Below, in pieces: positions 17,817 to 25,919 of a stretch of DNA of 64,000 bases. The notes beneath the pieces were generated by a model. It was not told where the DNA came from. It saw only the letters and a program-made list of their open reading frames with translations, and made no database searches. Each line of letters starts with the position of its first letter. Within the stretch, counting starts at the first letter, position 1. The translations under genes and the position numbers were made by a program. The stretch is taken from contig NZ_SMGE01000001.1 in NCBI RefSeq assembly GCF_004339525.1, positions 3,782,001-3,846,000 on the forward strand, in the 5' to 3' direction. The DNA comes from Flavobacterium sp. 90. GTDB taxonomy: Bacteria; Bacteroidota; Bacteroidia; Flavobacteriales; Flavobacteriaceae.

Positions 17817-20354
17817 TTATTGTTGTTCTATTGGTTGTTTATTGTTGTGAGCAACAATTCCGGAAATAACATAATTATCTACGTCTTCAACATCCAGAAG
17901 TATTACATCTAAAGGTTCTTCTTTAAAAATGATTGATTCAATAGCTTTTGTTTTTCCTGTTTTGTCAATTAATGACATGTCTTGTGACACATTTTTCACA
18001 CAAACCCATTTCACATTTTCACCGTCTTCAGTTACTAATAACGGGTGTTGTCCGGTAGCTTTAATAGTCGTTTCTGCCGTTTTAATTTCGAAATAATTAG
18101 GTTGTAAACTTGCTTTTTTGCCTACTACAGTTACTTCTGCCTTAACACCTTCATTTAGTTTTCCGTTCCAAACCATGTAATCTCCATCAGATTCATCGAT
18201 TTCATTCGGGAAAGAAAATCCTTGAAGTTTATCGCCAATTTCAATATTTTTCAGTTTTTTAGATTGTCCTGATGCCATTGTTACCAATGATTCTATATCG
18301 AAACATCCGCCTCCGCCTCCGCCACCTGGAGCTGTTAATGTAGTTTGTGAAACGACATCAGAACCACCAGATGTATTGTTGACAGCATCTCTCGCTACTA
18401 TATAGTAAGAATATGTTGTACTGTATTCTAAATCACTATCAGTATAATAATTAGTTGAAATCAGACCAGGAATTTGAAGATAAGCTCCACCGCTTATTCT
18501 TCTCCATATTTCGTAATAAATAGCAGCTCCATTATTATTTGTAGAGTTATCCCACTGAAGATAGATTTCATTTGCATCTTGTAAATAGCTTGTTATATTT
18601 TGTGGTGTTGTAGGCGGCACTATTGTAGATGTGGTTACCTGTACAACATTGCTGGAAAGCGATGTGTTTCCTGCTGCATCTTTTGCCACAACATAAAAAG
18701 TGTAAGGCGTACCAGGAGTTAATCCATAAATAGTTCGGTTGAAAGTATTACCTACAGAGATTGGCGAAATAGCGTTTCCGAAGAGAACATACTCAGTAAC
18801 ACCAAATTCATCAGTTGCTCCTGACCAGCTTAAATATACACTTGTAGTACCAATGCTTTGTGCTGGTGCTATTAAAGTTGGTGCCGTTGGTGCCGTTTTA
18901 TCCCTTGGACGTCCTGTGTATACGATAAATTGAACTACTCTGTATGGGTTCAAAAATGCGAAAGATTTTCCATCTCCAATTGTTCGCTCTAAAGCATCTC
19001 CATTGGCTTTGTAGCTTTCGCCTAAATTTCCAATTGCCATCTGAGTATTATCGCCTCCATCAGTGCTCGTTCCAGTAGAACTATTATTTTTGTAGTCACC
19101 AGATCCTGCAGCAAAACTTTTGAATGGAGAGTCTGGCTTGTGATGATAGTGCGGAGGCAATTCATTAATGGTTATATTCTTACTCATTCGGCCTCCCTCA
19201 GATCCTAGTGTTTCAAAAGGGAATACCGGAGTATTGTAATAATCTCTGTAATAGCTAAAACCATTACCTCCGTCTCCATCTAGTGCATCACTTTTTTCTT
19301 CACCAGTAAAAGTCTGATGTCCTACAGGCATTTTACCTTTTAATGGTAGATATTCTTCCCAACCTTCAGGAATTGGCTCAGGTTTTCCCCAAATTGCCAC
19401 AATTCCATAAGGTATCGCCGTGGCAGGTTGTGTTTCTAATTTAGTAATTCGTTTAAGTAATGAATCTAGCAGATTATTGCTTTTAAAGACTTGATTTGCA
19501 CTATCAGTTATCAATAAAGAATCTGAAGATTTATCAGCAATCATATAATTTTCAGTACTTATGCTAGTATTGTCTAAATATATTTTTCCGCCAACATGAG
19601 TGTTTGTCCAATTAGATTGATAATTTAGACTAAGATTTGTCGTTCCGGGAGTACTGGTATCAACCAAAGCTTTTGCTAAATAACCATTTATATTGGTAAC
19701 ATCGCCTTCAATTGCATCAATGTTTCCTTCGATAGCATTGATATTTCCTTGAATTGTAGTGATATTGTTTTGAATAGTACCGACGTTTCCTTCGATTACA
19801 TCAATGTTTCCTTCGATAGCATTGATGTTTCCTTCAATTACATTGATGTTGTTTTGGATTGTACCAATGTTTGATCGAACTTCTTGTAGAATTTCATCAA
19901 TTGTTTTGATATCTGTAATAATTTCGAAACTTCTTAAATCATAATATCTGATTGTTTGCACGTCGCCATTTTCAGAAACCAAAATCTCATCAGCATATTT
20001 ATACTGACTGTATTCTGCTTCATAATCATGATAAGCAGTTTGAGACGCTCCGGTTCCGTAGATTAAGTTTTTATCAGTTCTGGTGGTTTTTAAACAACCC
20101 ATTTGAGTTCCACTTACAATAGGATATAAAACTCCTACTTGATTTCCTGGGTTTGCGGGATCTTCCTGACGGATAACTGCCCAGCCTTTTTGCTCATTTG
20201 TGGCATGAGCTACAATATAATCGTTATTGAGATCGATGCTAAAATGTCTTTTTAAAGCTTCGTACAACTCAGATCTGTAGGCTGTTTGAAGTCTTTCTAA
20301 AGTTTCTTGCTCGAGAGGAAATCCTCCTTCGTGAGTAAAATTTACTTGTTTCAT
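17817..20354 (-). CDS. Tail collar/fibre protein with two FN3 domains and a C-terminal Hint domain
   Basis: 845 residues. Order: N-terminal domain (1-150); coiled coil of repeated N-I-x-x-I-(E/Q)-G-N units (about 155-225); a phage tail-collar-like part (IVAIWGKPEPIPEGWEEY near 320, ending in YRVVQFIVYTGRP near 480); FN3 domains at about 486-578 and 580-672; seven glycines (677-683); and a Hint domain at 684-837 starting CFDIESLV, with TGQHPLLV as the TxxH-like block and YVISGIVAHN as the end block. Residue after the terminal HN is Asn, not Cys/Ser/Thr, so classical splicing with a C-extein is not expected; cleavage or ligation is possible. It follows the J-like and I-like baseplate genes, as a fibre should. 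Confidence 0.75.
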   Translation of the reverse strand: MKQVNFTHEGGFPLEQETLERLQTAYRSELYEALKRHFSIDLNNDYIVAHATNEQKGWAVIRQEDPANPGNQVGVLYPIVSGTQMGCLKTTRTDKNLIYGTGASQTAYHDYEAEYSQYKYADEILVSENGDVQTIRYYDLRSFEIITDIKTIDEILQEVRSNIGTIQNNINVIEGNINAIEGNIDVIEGNVGTIQNNITTIQGNINAIEGNIDAIEGDVTNINGYLAKALVDTSTPGTTNLSLNYQSNWTNTHVGGKIYLDNTSISTENYMIADKSSDSLLITDSANQVFKSNNLLDSLLKRITKLETQPATAIPYGIVAIWGKPEPIPEGWEEYLPLKGKMPVGHQTFTGEEKSDALDGDGGNGFSYYRDYYNTPVFPFETLGSEGGRMSKNITINELPPHYHHKPDSPFKSFAAGSGDYKNNSSTGTSTDGGDNTQMAIGNLGESYKANGDALERTIGDGKSFAFLNPYRVVQFIVYTGRPRDKTAPTAPTLIAPAQSIGTTSVYLSWSGATDEFGVTEYVLFGNAISPISVGNTFNRTIYGLTPGTPYTFYVVAKDAAGNTSLSSNVVQVTTSTIVPPTTPQNITSYLQDANEIYLQWDNSTNNNGAAIYYEIWRRISGGAYLQIPGLISTNYYTDSDLEYSTTYSYYIVARDAVNNTSGGSDVVSQTTLTAPGGGGGGGCFDIESLVTMASGQSKKLKNIEIGDKLQGFSFPNEIDESDGDYMVWNGKLNEGVKAEVTVVGKKASLQPNYFEIKTAETTIKATGQHPLLVTEDGENVKWVCVKNVSQDMSLIDKTGKTKAIESIIFKEEPLDVILLDVEDVDNYVISGIVAHNNKQPIEQQ

Positions 20355-20386
20355 TTTTATGGATTTAAATGTCTGTTGTTTTTATA

Positions 20387-21049
20387 TTATTTTTCTAAAA
20401 CTTCTGGCGAATAAGCATAGGTTTCATAACTTTTTCCGGCTAGTTTGTAGAAGTTAAGAAGATTATGAAATTCAATATTTGCTATCTTAATAGCTGCCGC
20501 TGGTGAATTGTCATTATTTGGCTGAATAATGAATGTCCCGTTGTTAATTAAACTTTCAGGAATAAATACTCTGAAATTGGCATAAGCGACTGATGTGTAA
20601 TCTTTGAGATGAGCGAGATAAACGGGTTTATTTTTTTTGTATTTATATTCCGGATGCGTGTATATTTTAAGTTGCGGAATCAGTAATTCGCCTTTTGCTC
20701 TGGTGTTATCTTCTAAAAAATAATCCGGCTCATAATATTCTTTGTGCAGATATACATATTGCAAAGTAGGCTTGACAGATTCGTCGATATAAATTAACTC
20801 GTCTACACGTTTTTGGTCTATACTTGCATTTGCATCGTAATTTTTGGTTGGATTAAAAGTTTCATTTAGAATTTTTTCCAGATAAATTACCTGACCTGTG
20901 TGTTGCATTTTATAAAGAGTTTCTTCATAAATAGAACGAATAGGTGAGAGCAAAACATTGAGCCAATCTGCATGTGTTTTTTTTCTAAGAATAGGAGGGA
21001 TGAGCCATAATAATAGCTTTTCCCATTTTAAAATGGTGTATTTATTCAT
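20387..21049 (-). CDS. Baseplate-associated tail protein (gpI-position)
   Basis: 220 residues, no strong motif. It lies 15 bp downstream of the J-like baseplate gene and 32 bp upstream of the fibre/collar gene, the place of tail protein I in P2-like clusters. The sequence is rich in aromatic and charged residues without membrane segments. I infer a role linking baseplate wedge and fibre. Homology to gpI was not visible by eye. Confidence 0.5.
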   Translation of the reverse strand: MNKYTILKWEKLLLWLIPPILRKKTHADWLNVLLSPIRSIYEETLYKMQHTGQVIYLEKILNETFNPTKNYDANASIDQKRVDELIYIDESVKPTLQYVYLHKEYYEPDYFLEDNTRAKGELLIPQLKIYTHPEYKYKKNKPVYLAHLKDYTSVAYANFRVFIPESLINNGTFIIQPNNDNSPAAAIKIANIEFHNLLNFYKLAGKSYETYAYSPEVLEK

Positions 21050-21064
21050 TGTTTATGTATTAGA

Positions 21065-22132
21065 CTATTGTTTATCTCTGTAAAATGTATACGGAATATA
21101 GTTTACCTCAACCTCAAGATTTTCCAGATCAAAATAGCCTGCTTTTGGAATGAAATATTCTATTTTAGTCACATCTGACGGTGAAGTATTTGGCTCGTCA
21201 CTTGGATTTGTTGCGGCATTAGTTTGAACTTTTGTCAAAATCGGAATCTTAATTCCTTGCGCTTTCTGAATGGCATCAACCAGATATGTTTTGACAAAAG
21301 CTCCATTGAATTCGATGTTTTTCAAATGATCTTTGATAGCATCTAATACCGGAAATACATCGCTATCCGAAATCAATGAACCGTTAAAAGGATCTAAATC
21401 ATCTTTAGGATCACTTTCATCCGCTGCAATTAAACCCAAATCAGAATCCGGAGTTGAGATTTTTGACTGATAATATTCAAGATCTTTTGGATTGATATAA
21501 ATACTTAAAGGATCTATGTAAACATTCAGTTTCAATTTTAGAATATCGCCCTGATCAGAACTTATATAAACTTGATTTCCTGCATCTTTGATTTTTGCAA
21601 TATATTCCTTGAAGGCAAAAAGCTGATTTGGAACATCGATTCTTGAAATTTTTTGGTCTTTTACAGTGGCAACTTTTATAAAAACAACTCCAACTTTATT
21701 ATGAAAATAATCTGATAAGATTTCCTTTGGTTCAGATGCTGGATTAAGCACCGTTTCTAAGTCAATTTCGCTTACAGCACAATGTTTAATTATTTTAGAA
21801 TCCTCAATTTCTGATTCTGTAAGTCCTGTAGTATCAAATTGATATGAACCATCTCTCCAGACCAAAAACATTTCATTGCTGGAATCCGGATCTATGGGCA
21901 TTCCGTAATGAAAATTCAAAGCCTGTTCTCTGTACCAATTCAAGGTGTGAGGTCTTGAAATCAGGGCGTTTTTTTCTACTATTTTTTCGTGAACCCAAAT
22001 AGCGGTTGCTACGATATTGATCCAAAGTTTCCAAATGGCGGTTTTAGAGTCATTATTTAACTTTTCCAAGGAAGGTTGTTTCCCCTTTTCGTCCAGAATT
22101 TCCTTCTGTATTTCAGCAATTGTACGTGCCAT
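21065..22132 (-). CDS. Baseplate J-like wedge protein
   Basis: 355 residues starting MARTIAEIQKEILDEK, a typical beginning of Bacteroidota J-like proteins. Further signs are the H-x-L-x-W-Y-R-E-Q-A-L-x-F-x-Y-G segment (residues about 62-76) and a C-terminal half with ILDAIKDHLKNIEFNGAFVK-like IKxHLxxxxFNG patterns common to baseplate J proteins. In contractile tails J/gp6 forms the wedge around the hub. Preceded by 200 bp without a gene. Confidence 0.7.
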   Translation of the reverse strand: MARTIAEIQKEILDEKGKQPSLEKLNNDSKTAIWKLWINIVATAIWVHEKIVEKNALISRPHTLNWYREQALNFHYGMPIDPDSSNEMFLVWRDGSYQFDTTGLTESEIEDSKIIKHCAVSEIDLETVLNPASEPKEILSDYFHNKVGVVFIKVATVKDQKISRIDVPNQLFAFKEYIAKIKDAGNQVYISSDQGDILKLKLNVYIDPLSIYINPKDLEYYQSKISTPDSDLGLIAADESDPKDDLDPFNGSLISDSDVFPVLDAIKDHLKNIEFNGAFVKTYLVDAIQKAQGIKIPILTKVQTNAATNPSDEPNTSPSDVTKIEYFIPKAGYFDLENLEVEVNYIPYTFYRDKQ

Positions 22133-22138
22133 ATTTTA

Positions 22139-22335
22139 ATTTTTTAATATAGTTTAGCCTGTAAGACATGTGTAATATGCTTATAGATAAATGTTTTGAT
22201 GTTTTTTGTAAATACTACTGAGATGTAGTTTTCTTTTTAGAGAATTCTAAAAGAGCAGGTTTTAAAAGTAAAATTTCAGTCTTTTTTAAGGATTTAAAAC
22301 TGATATTTTAAGAAATTGTAGAGAAGGAATTTTTA
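22139..22335. other. Gene-free gap in the baseplate operon
   Basis: About 200 bp of AT-rich sequence between the 22336-22638 gene and the J-like gene. I see no ORF of note, no copy of the regulon element and no clear terminator. Confidence 0.4.
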
Positions 22336-22638
22336 TTAATAAATGATAAAATCATCTTCAATAATCATATAATCAATTCCGGAGAAATTGTCCAGTAAAA
22401 ACTCTTCTTCTTCAGTAAGAGCCGTTGCTGGCTTTAGGTTTCTGGAATTGTAATATTCGACAATATCCTTTTTAAAAGCTTCTCTTCCAATTTTTAAATC
22501 CTGATATACAGAAATATCCTCTGTAATGTTAAATTGATCATTGTCTTCCAGAAGATCGAATACTTTTTCTATGCTTCCATATTCTTGCAAAGAGAGATCA
22601 AAAATGTTTTGGTTTTCCTGTGGTTTAGTAGTTTCCAT
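22336..22638 (-). CDS. Hypothetical protein in baseplate operon
   Basis: 100 residues from the ATG at 22638; an alternative start at 22668 would lengthen the overlap with the gp25-like gene from 14 to 44 nt. Acidic and mostly helical, no recognised motif. Overlap with the gp25-like gene implies translational coupling and a role in the same particle. Function unknown. Confidence 0.5.
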   Translation of the reverse strand: METTKPQENQNIFDLSLQEYGSIEKVFDLLEDNDQFNITEDISVYQDLKIGREAFKKDIVEYYNSRNLKPATALTEEEEFLLDNFSGIDYMIIEDDFIIY

Positions 22639-22927
22639 CGATTTTAATGTTTTGTAAATCGTTGACATCTAGTGTTTTTACATAGAATTTGTCATACGAT
22701 AATTGTTTGTCTATTTCGTTTTCAAGTCTTAGCCTGGAAGTTGCATCCGGACTGTTAATGTATTTTTTAATTCCTACTCCAAGTATCGGAAACTCTTTAT
22801 AACTTCCTTTTTGACTTAGCAGTAAATGTTCGATGTTTTGCTGATCGGCCTCTTGAATAGCAAAATCTCCATAGCCAGAAGCATCCACTGTAATTAACAA
22901 GTCTTCATCTACGATAAAATCTTTCAT
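22625..22927 (-). CDS. gp25/W-like baseplate wedge protein
   Basis: 100 residues, the small size of this family. The segment QQNIEHLLLSQKGSYKEFPI followed by LGVGIKKYIN resembles the (E/K)G-x-(Y/W)-x-x-x-P-x-x-G-V-G core of gp25/IraD-like proteins in Bacteroidota contractile systems. In T4 and T6SS, gp25 nucleates sheath assembly on the baseplate. It is the first gene after a regulon promoter (23014-23079), so it heads the baseplate-fibre operon. Confidence 0.7.
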   Translation of the reverse strand: MKDFIVDEDLLITVDASGYGDFAIQEADQQNIEHLLLSQKGSYKEFPILGVGIKKYINSPDATSRLRLENEIDKQLSYDKFYVKTLDVNDLQNIKIDGNY

Positions 22928-22951
22928 ATGTCGTTATTATTTGTTGTTTTA

Positions 22952-23116
22952 TTAATTAATTTTTCCTTTGAATTTGCGCGCCATATCCAAAAGATCTTGT
23001 TTTATTTGATACTGTAAAAATACGCCATGCTTACGCTTTAACCAAGATTTTGAAGCTTGTAAATCAGTAGTTTCAGTAAATGAAAATTCATTTTTAATTC
23101 GCTTATAATGAGTTTT
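22952..23116 (-). other. Open frame overlapping promoter element (possible gene remnant)
   Basis: A 54-codon open stretch with no ATG at its 5' end ends at a stop at 22952-22954. Its last 30 residues (WLKRKHGVFLQYQIKQ...) look protein-like. It spans the regulon motif and the -7 box. It may be the tail of a decayed gene in which a promoter was embedded, or chance. I give it low weight. Confidence 0.25.
23014..23079 (-). promoter_or_regulatory. Regulon promoter 1 (baseplate-fibre operon)
   Basis: Plus-strand CAGTAGTTTCAGTA (23065-23078), i.e. tandem CTACTGAAA on the coding strand, lies 43 bp from TATTTTTAC (23022-23014), the putative -7 box. The next gene downstream is the gp25-like gene. The 10-mer TTTTAATTCG at 23092-23101 sits 27 bp beyond the motif, as at the 38541 site. 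Confidence 0.75.
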
Positions 23117-23161
23117 TTATAGTGTATTTTTTTCTTGCTTTTGAAGATGAGAACAAGGTTT

Positions 23162-23494
23162 TTAAACCACTGGAATAATTAGCTCAATAATAACTTTGAA
23201 GATTATTTTTGCAATATTATTTTTAAGAGTATTTAATCTGATTTTTGATATTCCGGCAGTTTGAAGCGTTTGCAAAGTGACTAAGTCAAGCTGACTTTTT
23301 ATGAGCCATTCTAATTCTTCTTCGGTAATGTCACCAGAGGCCGAAAGTGTAAACCAGCGTTCGAGTTTTTCTCTTGATGTTTCCAAAAAAGTATTTAAAT
23401 CCTTTTCTAATTCAGGTTTGAGATCTTTATAACTATTTGTTATAATCGCTTTTAATTTACTTTTTAACTCCCCTATAAATTTATCGTTATCCAT
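23162..23494 (-). CDS. Small protein of the lysis cassette with C-terminal hydrophobic segment
   Basis: 110 residues, helical, ending in a hydrophobic stretch (IAKIIFKVIIELIIPVV) that could be a membrane anchor. It follows the lipoprotein gene by 6 bp and the endolysin by two genes. Such an anchored helical protein next to a lipoprotein could be one half of a spanin-like pair, though the usual inner-membrane spanin has its anchor at the N-terminus. No family recognised. Confidence 0.5.
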   Translation of the reverse strand: MDNDKFIGELKSKLKAIITNSYKDLKPELEKDLNTFLETSREKLERWFTLSASGDITEEELEWLIKSQLDLVTLQTLQTAGISKIRLNTLKNNIAKIIFKVIIELIIPVV

Positions 23495-23500
23495 TGGTTT

Positions 23501-23971
23501 TTATGTGTTTAGGTTGATTAAGTTTAAAAGCTCCTCTTTCGATTCTTTGTCTTTTTTAATTTCATATTGAATCAATAAATCCAAAGCATCTGAAACCTGT
23601 TTTTTAGCTTCTTCCAAAAACGCCTTAGAAAGAATTCCTTTTGTTTCCCAGCGTTTGAAAAAACCAGCCAAAAGATTTTTTTCTTTATCATTCAAAATCT
23701 TGCACATCGCAAATGTGATTTCGTTATTCGGCTTGTTTTTTTCATATTCAGCCAATTTATCAAGATCAAGTAATAGATTTTCAACTTGGTTTTTATGAAG
23801 AGTATAAGACTGAGTTGCGTCATTCATTAATTTTATTGTTTCTACTTTTAGTTCCGTAGTTTTTTGATAAGAATAATGATCGTAAAGTGCCGTTTTTGTC
23901 GAAATACAAGAAGTAATTGTAAACGAAAGAACGATTAGAAATGATGCAAGTTTTAATTTTGAAAGCTTCAT
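23501..23971 (-). CDS. Helical lipoprotein of the lysis cassette (possible outer-membrane spanin analogue)
   Basis: 156 residues with a lipoprotein signal (LIVLSFTITSC) and a mostly helical body with long charged helices. It begins 4 bp after the endolysin stop. By position and form it may act in the outer membrane step of lysis. This is an inference from context, as no spanin signature is recognisable. Confidence 0.5.
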   Translation of the reverse strand: MKLSKLKLASFLIVLSFTITSCISTKTALYDHYSYQKTTELKVETIKLMNDATQSYTLHKNQVENLLLDLDKLAEYEKNKPNNEITFAMCKILNDKEKNLLAGFFKRWETKGILSKAFLEEAKKQVSDALDLLIQYEIKKDKESKEELLNLINLNT

Positions 23972-23975
23972 CTGT

Positions 23976-24458
23976 TTATTTGTATAAGATTACATAGTTT
24001 TTTCTGTCACGTTTTAGCTTACTCAGCACTTTCCAGTCGCTATATCCTTTTTTGTCAAAATGCGGAAGATCTTTAAACGTTTTCCAGTCTCCGCCCCAGT
24101 TCCAGTTGTATTTAGCGAAGATTTTGACACATTCCTGCCAATCAGAAACTTGATCGTTATCCCAATCTTTAGCAGTATCCCAGGAAGCGGTTTTGCCATC
24201 TATAATCAGGCAAATGTCTACGGCAAAACCATAATTATGAATAGATTGTCCGCCTTTGGCATTCGTTACTTTTTTTCCGGGTTTAGTTCGTCCAAAAGCA
24301 TAAAGATCTTCTTGTTCCTGAAAAGATCTGAGTCCTTGCGTAATTCTTACTTTTGCCTTTCCGGTTAAAGCCAGATCACATTCCTCGATAATTTTGGTAA
24401 CTTCTTCCCTGACCGAAGGATGAAGCAAATCAATGTGTTTTTTTGTTGTTTGATCCAT
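23976..24458 (-). CDS. M15 family peptidoglycan endopeptidase (endolysin)
   Basis: 160 residues. The M15/CwlK pattern is complete: R44 in ITQGLRSFQEQEDLYAFGRT, H74 and D81 in QSIHNYGFAVD, a W-rich segment (NWNWGGDWKTF) and H133 in DLPHF; His74, Asp81 and His133 would bind zinc. Family members cut the L-Ala-D-Glu or D-Ala-containing stem peptides. No signal peptide, so it needs the holin to reach the wall. It is the first gene after regulon promoter 2, followed at 4 bp by a lipoprotein. Confidence 0.85.
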   Translation of the reverse strand: MDQTTKKHIDLLHPSVREEVTKIIEECDLALTGKAKVRITQGLRSFQEQEDLYAFGRTKPGKKVTNAKGGQSIHNYGFAVDICLIIDGKTASWDTAKDWDNDQVSDWQECVKIFAKYNWNWGGDWKTFKDLPHFDKKGYSDWKVLSKLKRDRKNYVILYK

Positions 24459-24660
24459 ATTTGTATTTATTAATGATTTCTTTTTTGAGAATAAAAAGCC
24501 TTTCCTGATTGTTCATGAAACAATCACGGTTTTAATTATTCGGTAAGATTATTTGTGTTTTGGAATTTATTTTCGGTTATAATATTGCCTTAAATAATTC
24601 CTGAAAATGTTCTTTTTTTAGAACAATAATTTTGATGGAATAAGTGCTTTTAATTACAGT
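24459..24660. other. 5' leader of the lysis cassette
   Basis: About 200 bp of AT-rich leader between the predicted transcription start and the endolysin ATG. No ORF or stable hairpin is obvious apart from a weak TTTTAGAAC repeat. Confidence 0.35.
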
Positions 24661-24726
24661 ATAAAAATACGCCGAAATAGCGGGTTGTGAAAATAATATC
24701 AAGTTGTAAATCAGTAGTTTCAGTAG
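24661..24726 (-). promoter_or_regulatory. Regulon promoter 2 (lysis cassette)
   Basis: CAGTAGTTTCAGTAG on the plus strand (24712-24726) lies 43 bp from TATTTTTAT (24669-24661). Sequence around the -7 box (GGCGTATTTTTA) matches promoter 1. Confidence 0.75.
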
Positions 24727-24780
24727 AGAATTTTGTGTTTTTTTATGCTTTTATTTTGGAGAGTAAAACGAAAAATAAAG

Positions 24781-24823
24781 GCAAAAAAAATCCCGTTTTT
24801 CTTAATTAGAAAAACGGGATTTT
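24781..24823 (-). terminator. Terminator after the 24895-25245 gene
   Basis: AAATCCCGTTTTT and AAAAACGGGATTT form a 13-bp stem; on the minus strand a run of T follows. It separates the JAMM-module genes from regulon promoter 2. Confidence 0.85.
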
Positions 24824-24894
24824 AATGGATTGAAAAGTAAGTTTTAAATATATTAATATGAAAAATTAACTTCAATATATCTTGCTTTTTTCTG

Positions 24895-25245
24895 TTATAT
24901 CTTTAAGTTATAAATTCCTTCTAAGAACATTACATATCGCATTGGCTGCATTTCTCCATAAGAGAATAAAAATAATACATCTTCTTTAACACAAAAATAC
25001 ATATCGAGGTTATCCACTGATTTATATTTTGGAATAAAAGAATCTACTTTACTAAGATTTAGATCTGATAAAATTTGATTTAATTCTGATTCATTTATAT
25101 AGTTCAATAAATCTTTTAAGGAATTATCGATAAAATCAGTAACCTTAAATTTGATTTTTTTATTTGCATATGCAATCTCAAATGTTTGATGGATTATATC
25201 ACTTTCAAATCCATCAAATAGTTTTTCTCTTTTGTTATTGCTCAT
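24895..25245 (-). CDS. Hypothetical protein, possible immunity protein
   Basis: 116 residues, acidic, no signal peptide. It is the third gene after the JAMM-like gene, separated by 138 bp and having its own perfect -7 box. Separate constitutive expression of a small acidic protein after a toxin candidate is typical for cytoplasmic immunity proteins, but no family was recognised. Confidence 0.5.
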   Translation of the reverse strand: MSNNKREKLFDGFESDIIHQTFEIAYANKKIKFKVTDFIDNSLKDLLNYINESELNQILSDLNLSKVDSFIPKYKSVDNLDMYFCVKEDVLFLFSYGEMQPMRYVMFLEGIYNLKI

Positions 25246-25259
25246 TCGTAAAATAGATA

Positions 25260-25267
25260 CAAATATA
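25260..25267 (-). promoter_or_regulatory. -7 box for the 24895-25245 gene
   Basis: TATATTTG on the minus strand, a perfect TAnnTTTG, 15 bp before the start codon. No regulon element nearby. Confidence 0.45.
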
Positions 25268-25382
25268 TTATTACTTATTTTTTTTTACTCGAAATTCAAT
25301 TTTGGAAGGACAATCTCTAAATCCTAAATAATAATATTCTTTACTAACACTTTTAATATAAATAGTTTTATATGAATTGTTA

Positions 25383-25919
25383 TTATAATTTGCCATATTT
25401 TTTTCTGACACGGGCTCTTTCCACAGATTGTGGGGATGTTGGACATAATAAGTCTTCTCTTAAGGAGTCGTAGTTAATTCCTTTAACTTCTTTTATGATT
25501 GAAAATTTGCTGTCAACTAACAACATTACGATAATTGATTCAAATATTGTTTCTTTGCTTTCTTCGCATTCTTGGTCATTGAGAAAAAAATGAGTGTTTT
25601 CTTCATTTAGTGTTATTGGTGCCAAAAAACTATTCATCAGATACAAATTTACATCATTCTTAACGGTTAGTATTTTATATATTGAAGAGGATGATTCTTT
25701 GCATAATTTTCCATCATTCCCTTTCAGATAGATAATGTATTTATTAAAGGGAATTGAGTAAATGCCTCCAATTACATATTTACTATTTATACTATTATTC
25801 TGCTTTTCGAAATAATCAATTATAGTCTTTTCTAGTGAATTAGAGATGACTGATTGTGCTTTAGTTGATACACTAAAACAGAAGAAACAGCTTAAACTTA
25901 TTATTAATATCTTTTTCAT
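25383..25919 (-). CDS. Exported hypothetical protein coupled to the JAMM-like gene
   Basis: 178 residues with a signal peptide (MKKILIISLSCFFCFSVSTKAQ). Its ATG overlaps the stop of the upstream JAMM-like gene (ATGA), so the two are translationally coupled. The C-terminus has SPQSVERARVRKKYGK. No domain recognised. The export signal and coupling suggest a periplasmic partner or immunity protein of the gene before it. Confidence 0.55.
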   Translation of the reverse strand: MKKILIISLSCFFCFSVSTKAQSVISNSLEKTIIDYFEKQNNSINSKYVIGGIYSIPFNKYIIYLKGNDGKLCKESSSSIYKILTVKNDVNLYLMNSFLAPITLNEENTHFFLNDQECEESKETIFESIIVMLLVDSKFSIIKEVKGINYDSLREDLLCPTSPQSVERARVRKKYGKL

